The translations under genes were made by a program, and so were the position numbers. Of a stretch of DNA of 64,000 bases, positions 45,411-54,292 are shown piece after piece. A model generated the notes under the pieces. It was not told the DNA's origin. It saw nothing but the letters and a program-made list of their open reading frames with translations, and searched no databases. Within the stretch, counting starts at the first letter, position 1. The number at the start of each line of letters is the position of its first letter. Origin of the DNA: Beijerinckiaceae bacterium (GTDB lineage: Bacteria; Pseudomonadota; Alphaproteobacteria; Rhizobiales; Beijerinckiaceae); the NCBI GenBank assembly GCA_024304885.1, contig JALJOM010000004.1:86735-150734 (forward strand), written 5' to 3'.

Positions 45411-46994
45411 ATGCGCGCGCGAGCAAGACATATAGCAAAGGGTGTGGCACTCGGCGCGCTGGCGGGCGCTGCTTGGATCGGTTCATTGCCCGAGGCTGCC
45501 GCGCAAACCGCCCTTTGTCCCAACGTTGTCAGCATTCCCCCGTCCTCGATCGTAACCATCGAGAACGATAGCAGTTTCTCTGTTCTGGCTGTGTTGCCTC
45601 CCACACAGACACAGACTGTCCTCACCGGGATCAAGACGACGGACGGGCTCTGCAGCACAGACGCGGGAGCCTTCTCGGGCGCGGCGCTCGCCAGCCAGGC
45701 GTTGAGCGAGCTTTCGCAATCCACGACGCAGGCCACCACACGGTCCACGGGCAACGCGATTACGGATCGGCGCGAGGCCGAGCGGCAGCGTTGCGCGGAG
45801 GGCTTCACGCGGGTCGACGGAGCCTGCGAGCGCATCGCACCCCGTGTCGTCGAGGCGGTGCCCGAGGCCCCGCCTGCTCCGCGCGTCGAGCCGCTGCGCA
45901 CGAAGGCCGCTAAGGCGAAGCCCGCGCCCGTGTCGCGGCGCGAGCCCGCCCCCGCCGTAAAGGCCGTCCGGGTGGCTGCTCCTCTTCCGCCGCCTCCGCC
46001 GGTCTTCGTCGAGCCCGAGGCGCGGTTCGGCGCCTGGGCGCAGGTCATCGGCGATTACGAGCGTCGCACCGCGTCAGGACTGGCCAGCATTACGGCTCTG
46101 GCGAATCCGGCGAACCTCGGCGATCGGACCTTGGTGGGTGTTCCGCTGACGACGAGAGTGTCGAGTCGGACCGGCATGGTCGGCTTCCAGGTCGGCGCCG
46201 ATCTCACCTCTCGCGGGGTTCTCGTCCAGGGCGACGGGATCATCATCGGCGGTTTCGGCGGCTACGTGACCTCCGACCTCAGCCTCGGCACCACCGCCGC
46301 ATCGGGGAACCCGGCCTTGGTCGGGACCGGAACCTCGACCGCGAATGCCACCATCGCCGGCGCGACCGCGGGGCTCTATGCGACCTATTTCACCGGCCCC
46401 TTCTCGGCGGATTTCCTGCTCAAGATCGACGCGCTGACGCTCCACGAATCCTTTACCGACAACCTCGCCTTCGCACCCGGCCCCGCGGATCTCTTCCTTC
46501 CGTTCAGCTTCGTATATTCCAGCAGCGCCTCGACGGGCCTCCTCAACGGGACCGTCGCCGGCAACCTGAACTACAGGTTCCCGTTCTACCGAGGCTGGTG
46601 GGTCGAGCCGACCGTAGGTGCCCAATATACCAACACGAGCTATGGCACGGGTGCGCAGGCGCTCGGCCTCTCCGACGGCAGCCTCGTGATGGTGCAAGGC
46701 GGCGCGCGGTTCGGGACCTCGACGCTGATCGACAACAAGGTGCTGCTGACGACGACGCTCACCGGTCTCGCCTATTCCAATGTCCTGGTCAGCGGCGGGT
46801 TCATCCCGGGCGCCGGCTTCGCCGGGAACAATATCCTGGCACGAGCCGACGAGGGTCAGGTGCGCGGCCGCGGCGTCCTCGCCTTCAACCTCGACTTCGG
46901 CAACGGCATCAAGTCCTTCGTCCTCGGCGAGGTGCGCGGCGGGCAGGGGCTCCTCGGCGCCGGCGGCAAGGCGGGCGTGCGGCTCGAGTGGTGA
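45411..46994 (+). CDS. Autotransporter-like outer-membrane barrel protein, paralogue 4
   Basis: MRARARHIAKGVALGALAGA start; signal peptide ends EAAAQ; 527 aa. Head: ALCPNVVSI, DGLCSTDAGAFSGAALASQALSELSQSTTQATTR, RCAEGFTRVDGACERI. Linker: PPAPRVEPLRTKAAKAKPAP then PLPPPPPVFVEPEARFG. Barrel: FGAWAQVIGDYERRTA to KAGVRLEW, with the pair-specific block RGWWVEPTVGAQYTNTSYGTG shared with copy 3. The barrel is the most conserved part of the family, while the region right after the signal and the linkers vary. Confidence 0.82.
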   Translation: MRARARHIAKGVALGALAGAAWIGSLPEAAAQTALCPNVVSIPPSSIVTIENDSSFSVLAVLPPTQTQTVLTGIKTTDGLCSTDAGAFSGAALASQALSELSQSTTQATTRSTGNAITDRREAERQRCAEGFTRVDGACERIAPRVVEAVPEAPPAPRVEPLRTKAAKAKPAPVSRREPAPAVKAVRVAAPLPPPPPVFVEPEARFGAWAQVIGDYERRTASGLASITALANPANLGDRTLVGVPLTTRVSSRTGMVGFQVGADLTSRGVLVQGDGIIIGGFGGYVTSDLSLGTTAASGNPALVGTGTSTANATIAGATAGLYATYFTGPFSADFLLKIDALTLHESFTDNLAFAPGPADLFLPFSFVYSSSASTGLLNGTVAGNLNYRFPFYRGWWVEPTVGAQYTNTSYGTGAQALGLSDGSLVMVQGGARFGTSTLIDNKVLLTTTLTGLAYSNVLVSGGFIPGAGFAGNNILARADEGQVRGRGVLAFNLDFGNGIKSFVLGEVRGGQGLLGAGGKAGVRLEW

Positions 46995-47075
46995 GGCGCG
47001 CAAGGGGAGAGGCCGGGAGATATCGGCACGAGGACGTGTCTTGCGTGGCAAGGCCACCTCGGGCACACCGAGCCC

Positions 47076-48077
47076 GTGAAATACCGCGTGCCACAGCTTG
47101 CCGCCGCACTCTGGCTCGTCGCCGCGACGCCCGTCGCGGCGGCGCCCTGTCGTGGCGCGGATCTTTTTCCGCGGCTGCAAGCACGGGCGCCCGAGGCCTT
47201 CAGAGCGATGGAAACCGCAGGCCGCGCTTTCCCTTTCGCTCGGGGCAAGCTGTTTCGGCTCGGGAAAGGAAGCGGCGCGCCGTCCTATCTTTTCGGCACG
47301 CTCCATCTCTCCGACCCTCGGGTCACCGATTTCTCGCGGCGCGTGCGTGACGCGCTCGCGACCTCCGAGATCGTTGTCCTCGAGGCGATCGAGGACGGCA
47401 CCCGCCTGCGCGAATCGATGGCGAGGGACCGCGACGAGCTGAAGGCCGCACTTCTCGCCCCGGAGGATCGGCGCGCCGATCGCCTGCTCGACGCGCCGGA
47501 TTTCGCGTTGCTCGCGGCTGCGCTCGAGCAACGGGGCCTGCGCAAGGCGGCGGGCCAATACAAGGCGACGGTCCTCGCGCTTCTTCTCGACTTGCCGAGC
47601 TGCGCGATCCGAACCGACAAGGCTCGGCCCTATGCCGACGAGCTCGTCGGCATCATCGCTCGGGAGCGCAAGATTCCGGTCGTCGGGCTCGAGACCCTGG
47701 CCGAGCAGCTCACCATCCTGGATGGCCTTTCCCCCGAGGTCGAGCGCGATCTCCTCGTCGCGACGCTGCGCCAGCTCGACCATGGCGAGGATGTGGTGGA
47801 GACGACCATCGAGCGCTACGAGGCGGGCGACATCGGTCGATTGCTCGCATGGATGCGCGCGGCCGAGCCGTTTCCCGCATTCGGCGCGGCGCAAACGCCG
47901 CCGGCCTTTCTCGACCGGCTGCTCGGCGCCCGAAACCTCAGGATGCGCGATCGCGTCCTGCCTCTGCTCGCCAGAGGCGGCGTCTTCGTCGCGGTCGGCG
48001 CCGCGCATTTGCCCGGCGAGGACGGTCTCCTGCGCCTCCTCGAGAAGGAGGGCTTCGGGATCGAGCCCATCGAGTGA
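47076..48077 (+). CDS. TraB/GumN-family protein
   Basis: A 333-aa protein with a Sec signal (MKYRVPQLAAALWLVAATPV, cut near AAAPC). It has the family anchors PSYLFGTLHLSDPRVTDF (Gly-Thr-x-His near the start), IVVLEAIEDG, VGLETLAEQLTILDGL and the end motif VFVAVGAAHLPGEDGLLRLLEKEGF (Gly-Ala-x-His-Leu-x-Gly). These match the TIKI/TraB metal-dependent protease-like superfamily with paired GxxH motifs. In bacteria the role is not settled; erythromycin-esterase-like or Zn-protease activity is possible. It follows the barrel array by 81 bp. Confidence 0.85.
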   Translation: MKYRVPQLAAALWLVAATPVAAAPCRGADLFPRLQARAPEAFRAMETAGRAFPFARGKLFRLGKGSGAPSYLFGTLHLSDPRVTDFSRRVRDALATSEIVVLEAIEDGTRLRESMARDRDELKAALLAPEDRRADRLLDAPDFALLAAALEQRGLRKAAGQYKATVLALLLDLPSCAIRTDKARPYADELVGIIARERKIPVVGLETLAEQLTILDGLSPEVERDLLVATLRQLDHGEDVVETTIERYEAGDIGRLLAWMRAAEPFPAFGAAQTPPAFLDRLLGARNLRMRDRVLPLLARGGVFVAVGAAHLPGEDGLLRLLEKEGFGIEPIE

Positions 48078-48080
48078 GAC

Positions 48081-49691
48081 TCAATCGGCGAGCGCCCGGA
48101 AACGCCTCGGCTGGTAGCCCCGCGCGAGCAGGGACGCGAGCGGATAGACGTTGCGGCAGACCCGGCCGTTGCAGGCGCCGGGCGAGGCTTCCAGCACCTC
48201 GGCCTTCTTGTCCGCGGTGAATCGGGTGAACAACATGACATGCGAGCCGGCCTTGTTCAGAGCATCGCCGGGCTTCAAGTCCCAGGGATTGTCGATCAGG
48301 CTCGAGATCGAGGGAATCGCGGCGGTCGTGAAATGGGTGGAAAGGCCCCAGGCGGCGCTCACGAAGGCCGAGCAATCCACCCCGGCGACGTCGCGGCGCG
48401 GATCGTTGCGGGTGCAGACATTGCCGGCGAGCACGCCGCGCTCGATCTTGCTCGCGATCTGCGGCAAGGACCCGTGGCAGCCCCAGCAATAGGGAATGCC
48501 GCGCACGGTGTCGCCGGCACGACCGATGAGATAGCCCGGCCGGCGGATGCGGTTGAACCCGTCGCATCTCGTATCGGGATCGGCGCCATAGGCGCTCGGG
48601 ACCAGGCGCCAGGTGACGCTCTCGAAGGCATTGCCGGTCTCGATGACGCGCTGGCGGGTGAGCGGACGGACCGCGGCGAGGGCGCCGTTGAAGGCCGCGA
48701 GGGACATGGTCTGCGTGCCCAGGTCGATCACCTTGGCATTCCTCATCGAGCGGAACCCGACCCCGATCACGTCGACCACTCCCTTGCGCGTGCGCAGGAA
48801 ATACACGTCGCCGTCGGGAGAAACGGTCACGAAACGGCGCGACAGGGCGACGTTCGGGGTCAAGGGCAATTCGTGAATGCCTTCCAGCACCCCCTTGCCC
48901 GAGAAGCGCACGACGAAGGTGGTCGCACCTTCCGAGGTCACGGTCGGAATATTCTCCGCCAGAACGAACATCCGGCCTTCCGAATCGACCTCGAGAAACT
49001 CGACCGTGCCGAGCTTGCTCGCCACGGCGAGCTTCAGCTTGGCCGAGGCCTTGGTCTTGCCGCGTGGGCGCACCTCGAGCACCGCCGAGGATTCGTCCTT
49101 GTCGCGAGCCACGTCCACCTCGATCGGCCCCATGCCGCGGGACGCGACCAGCTGGCGGTTCCCGCCGCCCCGTCGCGCCGGGGCGACCGCGCGCGTGGCA
49201 TCCCCGGTGTCCGGGGGAAGCTCCGAGCCCATCTGGGCGAACATCGACGCGGTGGTCTCGTCCGGCTGCACCGGAGCTCCGGCCCGGGACACGCTGCGCG
49301 TCAGGGTCTCGCCTTTCGCTTCGAGCGCGATCGGCTTGCCGTCCCAGACGTAGATGCGGCCTTGCGACACGACGAGATCGGTCGCCTCGACCCCGGCCGG
49401 CAGGGCGAGCGAGCGGGTGCGCCCGCCGGGGGACTTGGCGTCGAAGCCGATGACCCGGCTGTTGACCTGGTCGAGCAGATAGATTTCACCCTGATCGCCG
49501 GCGAAGATCGCCTGCGGGCCTGCGATCTCGGTATCCTCGCCGGCATCGACGACGCCGACCGAGCCCGGGCCGAAGCCGGCGCCGAATTGCCTGACCACGG
49601 TTTCCGCGGCAAGGCCCGGCGCCAGCCGGAGAAGGCCGATGCTCAGGATCGCCGCCAGGATCGTCAGTGTCCGCGCTCGTCGTCGCGTCAT
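48081..49691 (-). CDS. Secreted beta-propeller protein with C-terminal NlpC/P60-like cysteine peptidase domain
   Basis: Start MTRRRARTLTILAAILSIGL at 49691, with signal cut near GLAAE. Residues about 35-350 are strand-rich propeller-like (QAIFAGDQGEIYLLDQVNSRVIGFD; VTVSPDGDVYFLRTRKGVV). Residues 360-536 carry GIPYCWGCHGS, AGVDCSAFVSAAWGL (catalytic Cys in D-C-S), LKPGDALNKAGSHVMLF (catalytic His) and several further Cys. The D-C-S-x-F-V-S-x-A-W-G-L pattern is that of papain-fold peptidoglycan endopeptidases. The signal peptide points to the own periplasm, so wall remodelling for the secretion apparatus is more likely than T6SS delivery. Confidence 0.72.
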   Translation of the reverse strand: MTRRRARTLTILAAILSIGLLRLAPGLAAETVVRQFGAGFGPGSVGVVDAGEDTEIAGPQAIFAGDQGEIYLLDQVNSRVIGFDAKSPGGRTRSLALPAGVEATDLVVSQGRIYVWDGKPIALEAKGETLTRSVSRAGAPVQPDETTASMFAQMGSELPPDTGDATRAVAPARRGGGNRQLVASRGMGPIEVDVARDKDESSAVLEVRPRGKTKASAKLKLAVASKLGTVEFLEVDSEGRMFVLAENIPTVTSEGATTFVVRFSGKGVLEGIHELPLTPNVALSRRFVTVSPDGDVYFLRTRKGVVDVIGVGFRSMRNAKVIDLGTQTMSLAAFNGALAAVRPLTRQRVIETGNAFESVTWRLVPSAYGADPDTRCDGFNRIRRPGYLIGRAGDTVRGIPYCWGCHGSLPQIASKIERGVLAGNVCTRNDPRRDVAGVDCSAFVSAAWGLSTHFTTAAIPSISSLIDNPWDLKPGDALNKAGSHVMLFTRFTADKKAEVLEASPGACNGRVCRNVYPLASLLARGYQPRRFRALAD

Positions 49692-49861
49692 GGCAAAGCC
49701 GCTGCCTCTCAATGCTTTTTAATGCTTTTCGCTCGCGCCTATCGTCGCCGCGACCGCCGGCACGCGGGCGCAAGCCCGAAGATATGGTACACGCTACGCC
49801 GGTCGATAAGGTGCGCGGAGGCACGCGAGCGAGCGGACGGGCCGCCCCGCAGGATCGGCGC

Positions 49862-50884
49862 TCAATTCCTCCCGACGAGGAGAATCTTCAAGTTCCCCTC
49901 GGGCACGAAGTTCTCCGCGCTGGCTTCGAAAACGGTCGGAGAAATCTTCTTCACGTTGTCGAAGCAGAAGCTGACCAGGCGGTCCACGCGCCCCTTGTCC
50001 ACGACGAGTCGGAAGCTCTTGATCGGCCCGGACCAATTGGCGCCGGTCTCGAGCACGTAGTCGATCCTTCGCTCCTTGAGCTTTCGGGTGTTGGCCGGAT
50101 CCGAGCCCGCGAGCTTGTCGAGCCCGGTGAAGAAATCCCCGGGCAGGCAATAGTCCCGCCGGTAGCGCTCGACCGTGTCGGCCATGCCGTCGGTCCCGCG
50201 CAGCGCCTTGCGCAGGATCGTATCCTGGCTCGCGCCGAGGCTCGTCTTGTAGCGATGCTCGACCACGACCTCCTTCTCGGCGGGGAACACCTGCTTACGG
50301 GTGAAGGCCGTCGAGACCGACCAGGCCGGACCGAAAAGCTGCTCTCCCGTCTCCGTCGTCCCCCAGGGAACGAGAAGGCCGCCGCTCACGAGCCTGTCCC
50401 GGACCTCGGGGGCGAGAGTGGCGAGATGGCGCTGCGCGTCCATCCCGAGCAGCAGCACGGGCAGGCCGGCGCCGCGAACGATCGCGGTCACGTCCCTCGT
50501 CCCGAGCTTCGCGCGCTGGACGACGTCGAACTTGATCGGCTTGCCGTCGACCTTGGTCCTGAACTCGACGAAGTTCACAGGGTCGCTGCCGGGAATCGCG
50601 TAGAGCGTGTCCGTGTCGGAAAGATCGATGTCGGGGAGCGGGAACCCGACCGACAAGGTGACCGGGGTCGGCGCGTTGTTCTTGAAGCGATAGCGCACGG
50701 TCACGATGTCGGGGGTGATCGTGAGGACCTCCTCCTCCATCGACACCTCCGGTGATCGGGTGAAGGTGATCCCGCCAACGGCGAGCTCGACGGCACTGTC
50801 GTTCGCCGCGGCGAGCGTCGCGAAGGCGACGGCAAAGCCGATCGAGGCGCAGAACCCGGTTGTGCGGGAGAAAAGCCGTGCCAA
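49862..50884 (-). CDS. DUF4424 family periplasmic protein
   Basis: The mature part begins NDSAVELAVGGITFTRSPEVSMEEEVLTITPDIVTVRYRFKNNA, the hallmark of DUF4424, followed by TLSVGFPLPDIDLSD, and ends in FCFDNVKKISPTVFEASAENFVPEGNLKILLVGRN. No suitable ATG precedes it. A TTG at 50884 would give LARLFSRTTGFCASIGFAVA, a good Sec signal ending AAA/NDS. The in-frame open region extends much further upstream but overlaps the divergent OmpA gene. Function of the family is unknown; it is exported. The start is uncertain. Confidence 0.75.
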   Translation of the reverse strand: MARLFSRTTGFCASIGFAVAFATLAAANDSAVELAVGGITFTRSPEVSMEEEVLTITPDIVTVRYRFKNNAPTPVTLSVGFPLPDIDLSDTDTLYAIPGSDPVNFVEFRTKVDGKPIKFDVVQRAKLGTRDVTAIVRGAGLPVLLLGMDAQRHLATLAPEVRDRLVSGGLLVPWGTTETGEQLFGPAWSVSTAFTRKQVFPAEKEVVVEHRYKTSLGASQDTILRKALRGTDGMADTVERYRRDYCLPGDFFTGLDKLAGSDPANTRKLKERRIDYVLETGANWSGPIKSFRLVVDKGRVDRLVSFCFDNVKKISPTVFEASAENFVPEGNLKILLVGRN

Positions 50885-51151
50885 GCCGTTGGCCCCGAGA
50901 TTGGCCTCGGCCGCTGCCGAAGCGATGCTGTCACAAATCGGCGATGCCGCAGCCGGGCGACGCTTGCGAGCCGCCCGAGAGGACCCGAGCGTGCCGGACC
51001 CGACCGGCTCGTGATGTGCGACGGCGCACCGATCCGGACCATCGGATCCTGCTTGGATTCTTACCGGACTTGTCCCATTTCTCAAACCCGTCGGGACAGC
51101 GCCGAAGGAATTGTCGTGGTGCCCGTTCATTGCCGTGAGGAGGAACTGTCG

Positions 51152-52111
51152 ATGCGCCGCTCCCGGCTTGCGCCGTGGGCTCCGAGGGGAGCCGCCGCGG
51201 GGCTGATCTTGCTTCTCGCAGCGGGTTCCGGCCGCGCGGAGACTTGCGCGGCCATGGTCGAAACCTTCAACCGGCTGCTCGATTCGGGACGAGCGGACGA
51301 GGCGGAAGCGCGGATCGACGACCTGCAGCGCGATTCGCGCTGCGCCGGCTATGTCGTTCCCGTGCAACGGCGCCTGGCCGCGCATCGCCTCGCGGCGGCA
51401 CAAAAGCTCGAGGTCGCCGAGCGGCCGACCGAGGACTCGATCGCCCTCGTCGAGCGTGCCGACCGCCCGGGTGTGCTGTGGCAAGCGGCCGCCACGCTCG
51501 CGGAAATCCGGTTCGGCGAGCGCCGCTTCCGGGAGTCCGCGCACGAGTTCGACGAGGCGATCGAGATCGTTCAGAACGAGACCTACACTCCGAAGGCTCC
51601 CGAGGAGGACCAGATCAGGACCTTGCTCGCCCGGGCGGCACAGGCGCGCCTGCTCGCCGCCAATGTCGCGCAAGGCAGCGCGGAAATCGGCTTCGTCGAG
51701 ACGACACGCACGCGCAATGGAACCTTGGGCGGGATCTACTCGCCGAAGGTGCGTGGCATCTCGTTCCGAGCGGTCCCGACCCCGATCACCTTCGACTATC
51801 GGTCGGCGACCCTGACCCCTCAAGGCGAGAAGGCGGCACTCGAGCTCGCCCGCGCGATCAAGGAGCAGCGGCCCGAGCGCGTGACGCTGATCGGCCATAC
51901 CGACGTTCGTGGCGGCGCGGACTACAACAGGAAGCTCTCGGTCTCCCGAGCCGAAACGGTGGCCGCCTTCCTGCGCGAGAACGAGATCGACGTGCCGGTC
52001 ACCGCGGACGGGGTCGGCGCCGACGAGCCGTTGCAGCTCACGCCCACCACCGGATTGTCGCAGGACGATATCTTTGCGCTCAACCGCCGCGTGGAATGGA
52101 GGCGCGACTAG
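51152..52111 (+). CDS. OmpA-family protein with periplasmic helical N-domain
   Basis: Start MRRSRLAPWAPRGAAAGLIL at 51152 with a GAGGAGGA site; signal cut near GRAET; 319 aa. The middle (residues 30-200) is TPR-like helical. The OmpA/MotB peptidoglycan-binding domain spans about 205-319: ITFDYRSATLTPQGEKAALELARAIKEQ, VTLIGHTDVRGGADYNRKLSVSRAETVAAFL and ALNRRVEWRRD. It should anchor to mDAP in the wall. Its TAG stop (52109-52111) is the opening triplet of a family B repeat. It is divergent from the DUF4424 gene. Confidence 0.87.
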   Translation: MRRSRLAPWAPRGAAAGLILLLAAGSGRAETCAAMVETFNRLLDSGRADEAEARIDDLQRDSRCAGYVVPVQRRLAAHRLAAAQKLEVAERPTEDSIALVERADRPGVLWQAAATLAEIRFGERRFRESAHEFDEAIEIVQNETYTPKAPEEDQIRTLLARAAQARLLAANVAQGSAEIGFVETTRTRNGTLGGIYSPKVRGISFRAVPTPITFDYRSATLTPQGEKAALELARAIKEQRPERVTLIGHTDVRGGADYNRKLSVSRAETVAAFLRENEIDVPVTADGVGADEPLQLTPTTGLSQDDIFALNRRVEWRRD

Positions 52112-52250
52112 AGCGGTTTCCGATCCAGCGGAATCGGACATCAGCTCTACATACTTGGTTTGTCGCGATTTCGCATAGCGATGTCGCTGTTGGGAAACAT
52201 CGTTGGCGAAGTGCGAACCGGCGTCCGTCTCGCCGGAAATCGCTCTCGCC
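52109..52250 (+). repeat. Family B repeat element
   Basis: Begins TAGAGCGGTTTCCGATCC, followed by a stem (CCGATCCAGCGGAATCGG), CAGCTCTACATACTTGG, a TCGCGATTTCGC stretch and an end GCCGGAAATCGCTCTCGCC. Related units lie at 54029-54130 and, inverted, at about 37634-37750. It fills much of the gap before the second caspase gene. Confidence 0.72.
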
Positions 52251-52337
52251 GTTTTGCATGTCGTCGTCTCGCCGCCGCGCGCGGATGCGAGGCGAGCCGT
52301 TCCACCGCGCGGATGCCGAAGGTCAGAGGCCTTGCCC

Positions 52338-54011
52338 ATGCCGAGCTTTTCGCTCTTTCCGATCTCGCTTCGCGCGAGCCGTGCCGTTGTCCTTCTCGCA
52401 GGACTCGCCCAAGGGGTGGCCCAGACGCCGAGCCCGGCTCTCGCGCAATCGGCGCCGGTTGCGCGGGTCGCCGAGTCCGAGCGAATCCACGCCCTCGTGA
52501 TCGGTATCGACGCCTATAGAAACATCCCCCGTCTCAAAGGCGCGGTGGCCGACGCGCGCGATATCGAAACCTCGCTGCGCGCCCTCGGCGTCACCGACGT
52601 CTCCGTGCTGCTCGACGCCACAGCCGATCGCGACTCGATCCTCGCCGCGGTCGAGAGCCTGCGCGCGCGGGTGCGGCCGGGCGATCTCGTCATCCTCTCG
52701 GTCGCCGGCCACGGCGCGCAGGAGCCCGAGCATGTCCGAGGATCGGCGAGCGACGGCAAGAGCGAGGTTTTCCTCCTCGCCGGGTTCGATACGGCGAGCA
52801 GCGCGACCACGCAGCGTATCCTCGACATGGAGTTCAAGCATTTCATCAAGTCGTTCGAAGCCGCGGGGGCGCGGGTCCTGTTCGTGGCCGATACCTGCTC
52901 GGGCGGCGGGCTCGCGCGGGCGGTCGATCCGCGCGCCGACGAGATGATCTATCGGGCCGCTCCGACCTATCGGATCACCGAGGACGAGCTGAAGCCCGTC
53001 GCGACCCCGGCCGACGCCTTCACGACCGAGCTCGACTTCGAGCGCACGATCTTTCTCGCGGCCGCCGACCGGAATACCAAGGCCCCGGAAATCAAGGTCC
53101 AAGGGATCGAGGGCTATCGCGGCGCGCTGAGCTATGCTGTCGCGAGGGCGCTCGAAGGGGCCGCCGATCTCGACAAGGACGGCACGATCGTCGTCAAGGA
53201 ATTGTTCGACTACGTGCACCAGGTCACCTACCAGCTGTCGGACCAGAGGCAGAGCATCGTCTCGGCGAGCGCGCCGACCCTCACGAGCGAGCCGGTCGTT
53301 CGGGCAGTCACGGTTTTCGGCGCGCCGCAAAGGGAGCCGGCTCCGGAGCCTGCGGCCTTGCCCACGTCCGCGACGCCGTCGCGAGAGCCCCCGATCCGCC
53401 TCGCGGTCCTCGGCGGCGACGCCACGAAGCTCGCCGGCGTGAGGCCGATCGAGACCCGCTTCGAGGTGGTCGCCTTGTCAGCGAGGCCCGACCTGATCTG
53501 GGACACGCGAACCGGTGATGTCATCGCGGGGGGCGATATCGTCGCGCGCGCGGTCGCGGCCTCGGATCTGCCGAGCGTGGTCGACCGGACCGCCGCGGTC
53601 CGCGCCGTGAAGCAGATCGCCGCGAGATCCGTCCAAGCGATCCGGCTCGTTCCCGACAGCAGCGTGCACCGTCGCGGTAGCCGGGTCGAGATCGAGGTCG
53701 ATGGGCTCGCCGGCCGCTCGCTTCTGCTCTTCAACATCGCGGGCGACGGGACGGTGCAGCTCCTCTATCCGACCGGCAACGACCCGAAGGTGATGGAGAC
53801 TTCCTTTCTCCGGCTGCCGATCGAGGTCCGCGAGCCGTTCGGTTCCGACCAGGTGGTCGCCGTCACGGCATCGCAGCGCCAGCCCGAGCTCGAGCAGGTG
53901 CTGGCTCGGGCGAGCGACCGCAGAGCCTCCGCGCAGCTCGTGAGCCGGTTGGCTCGGGCGAGCGATGCCGGCCTCCGGATCGGGTCGGTGGGCGTCTTCA
54001 CCGCGCCTTGA
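52338..54011 (+). CDS. Secreted caspase-family protease with DUF4384 domain
   Basis: Start MPSFSLFPISLRASRAVVLL at 52338, signal cut near ALAQS; 557 aa. Caspase domain residues about 48-320: HALVIGIDAYRNIPRLKGAVADARDIETSL, catalytic His125 in SVAGHGAQEP, catalytic Cys187 in FVADTCSGGG. A long Asp-rich insert suggests Ca or P1-Arg metacaspase-like specificity. A Pro-rich linker follows. Residues about 440-540 hold a DUF4384-like domain: RGSRVEIEVDGLAGRSLLLFNIAGDGTVQLLYPTGND. The neighbouring gene 54293 encodes a second DUF4384 domain, so the two may interact or share a ligand. Confidence 0.87.
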   Translation: MPSFSLFPISLRASRAVVLLAGLAQGVAQTPSPALAQSAPVARVAESERIHALVIGIDAYRNIPRLKGAVADARDIETSLRALGVTDVSVLLDATADRDSILAAVESLRARVRPGDLVILSVAGHGAQEPEHVRGSASDGKSEVFLLAGFDTASSATTQRILDMEFKHFIKSFEAAGARVLFVADTCSGGGLARAVDPRADEMIYRAAPTYRITEDELKPVATPADAFTTELDFERTIFLAAADRNTKAPEIKVQGIEGYRGALSYAVARALEGAADLDKDGTIVVKELFDYVHQVTYQLSDQRQSIVSASAPTLTSEPVVRAVTVFGAPQREPAPEPAALPTSATPSREPPIRLAVLGGDATKLAGVRPIETRFEVVALSARPDLIWDTRTGDVIAGGDIVARAVAASDLPSVVDRTAAVRAVKQIAARSVQAIRLVPDSSVHRRGSRVEIEVDGLAGRSLLLFNIAGDGTVQLLYPTGNDPKVMETSFLRLPIEVREPFGSDQVVAVTASQRQPELEQVLARASDRRASAQLVSRLARASDAGLRIGSVGVFTAP

Positions 54012-54028
54012 GGCTCCACGCGATCTCG

Positions 54029-54281
54029 AGCGCTTTCCGATCCGACGGACTCGGAAAGCAGCTCTACATTCTTGTTTTATCGCATTTTCGCGACGCGAAA
54101 CGGTCTCCGCTTCGCTGGAAGATTCTCTAGAGCGGGATGAGGAAAAGCGTACAGCGGATTGCCGGCGCAATCTCGTTTACACAGATTGCGTAAACTTATC
54201 TGACTATCCCGCTCTGAACTTTTGGAATCGATCACATTTCATGTCTTTGGACCGATTCGATCCAAAGTCATCGTGATCTAA
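54029..54281 (+). repeat. Composite repeat: family B joined to family A
   Basis: Family B (54029-54130, GAGCGCTTTCCGATCCGACG ... CTTCGCTGGAAGATTCTCTAG) abuts family A (54127-54281, CTAGAGCGGGATGAGG ... CCAAAGTCATCGTGATCTAA), and the two share one CTAG at 54127-54130. Inner inverted repeat of A: CAATCTCGTTTACACAGATTG. The element occupies the whole gap between the two DUF4384 genes. Confidence 0.85.
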
Positions 54282-54292
54282 GGAAGCACGAG

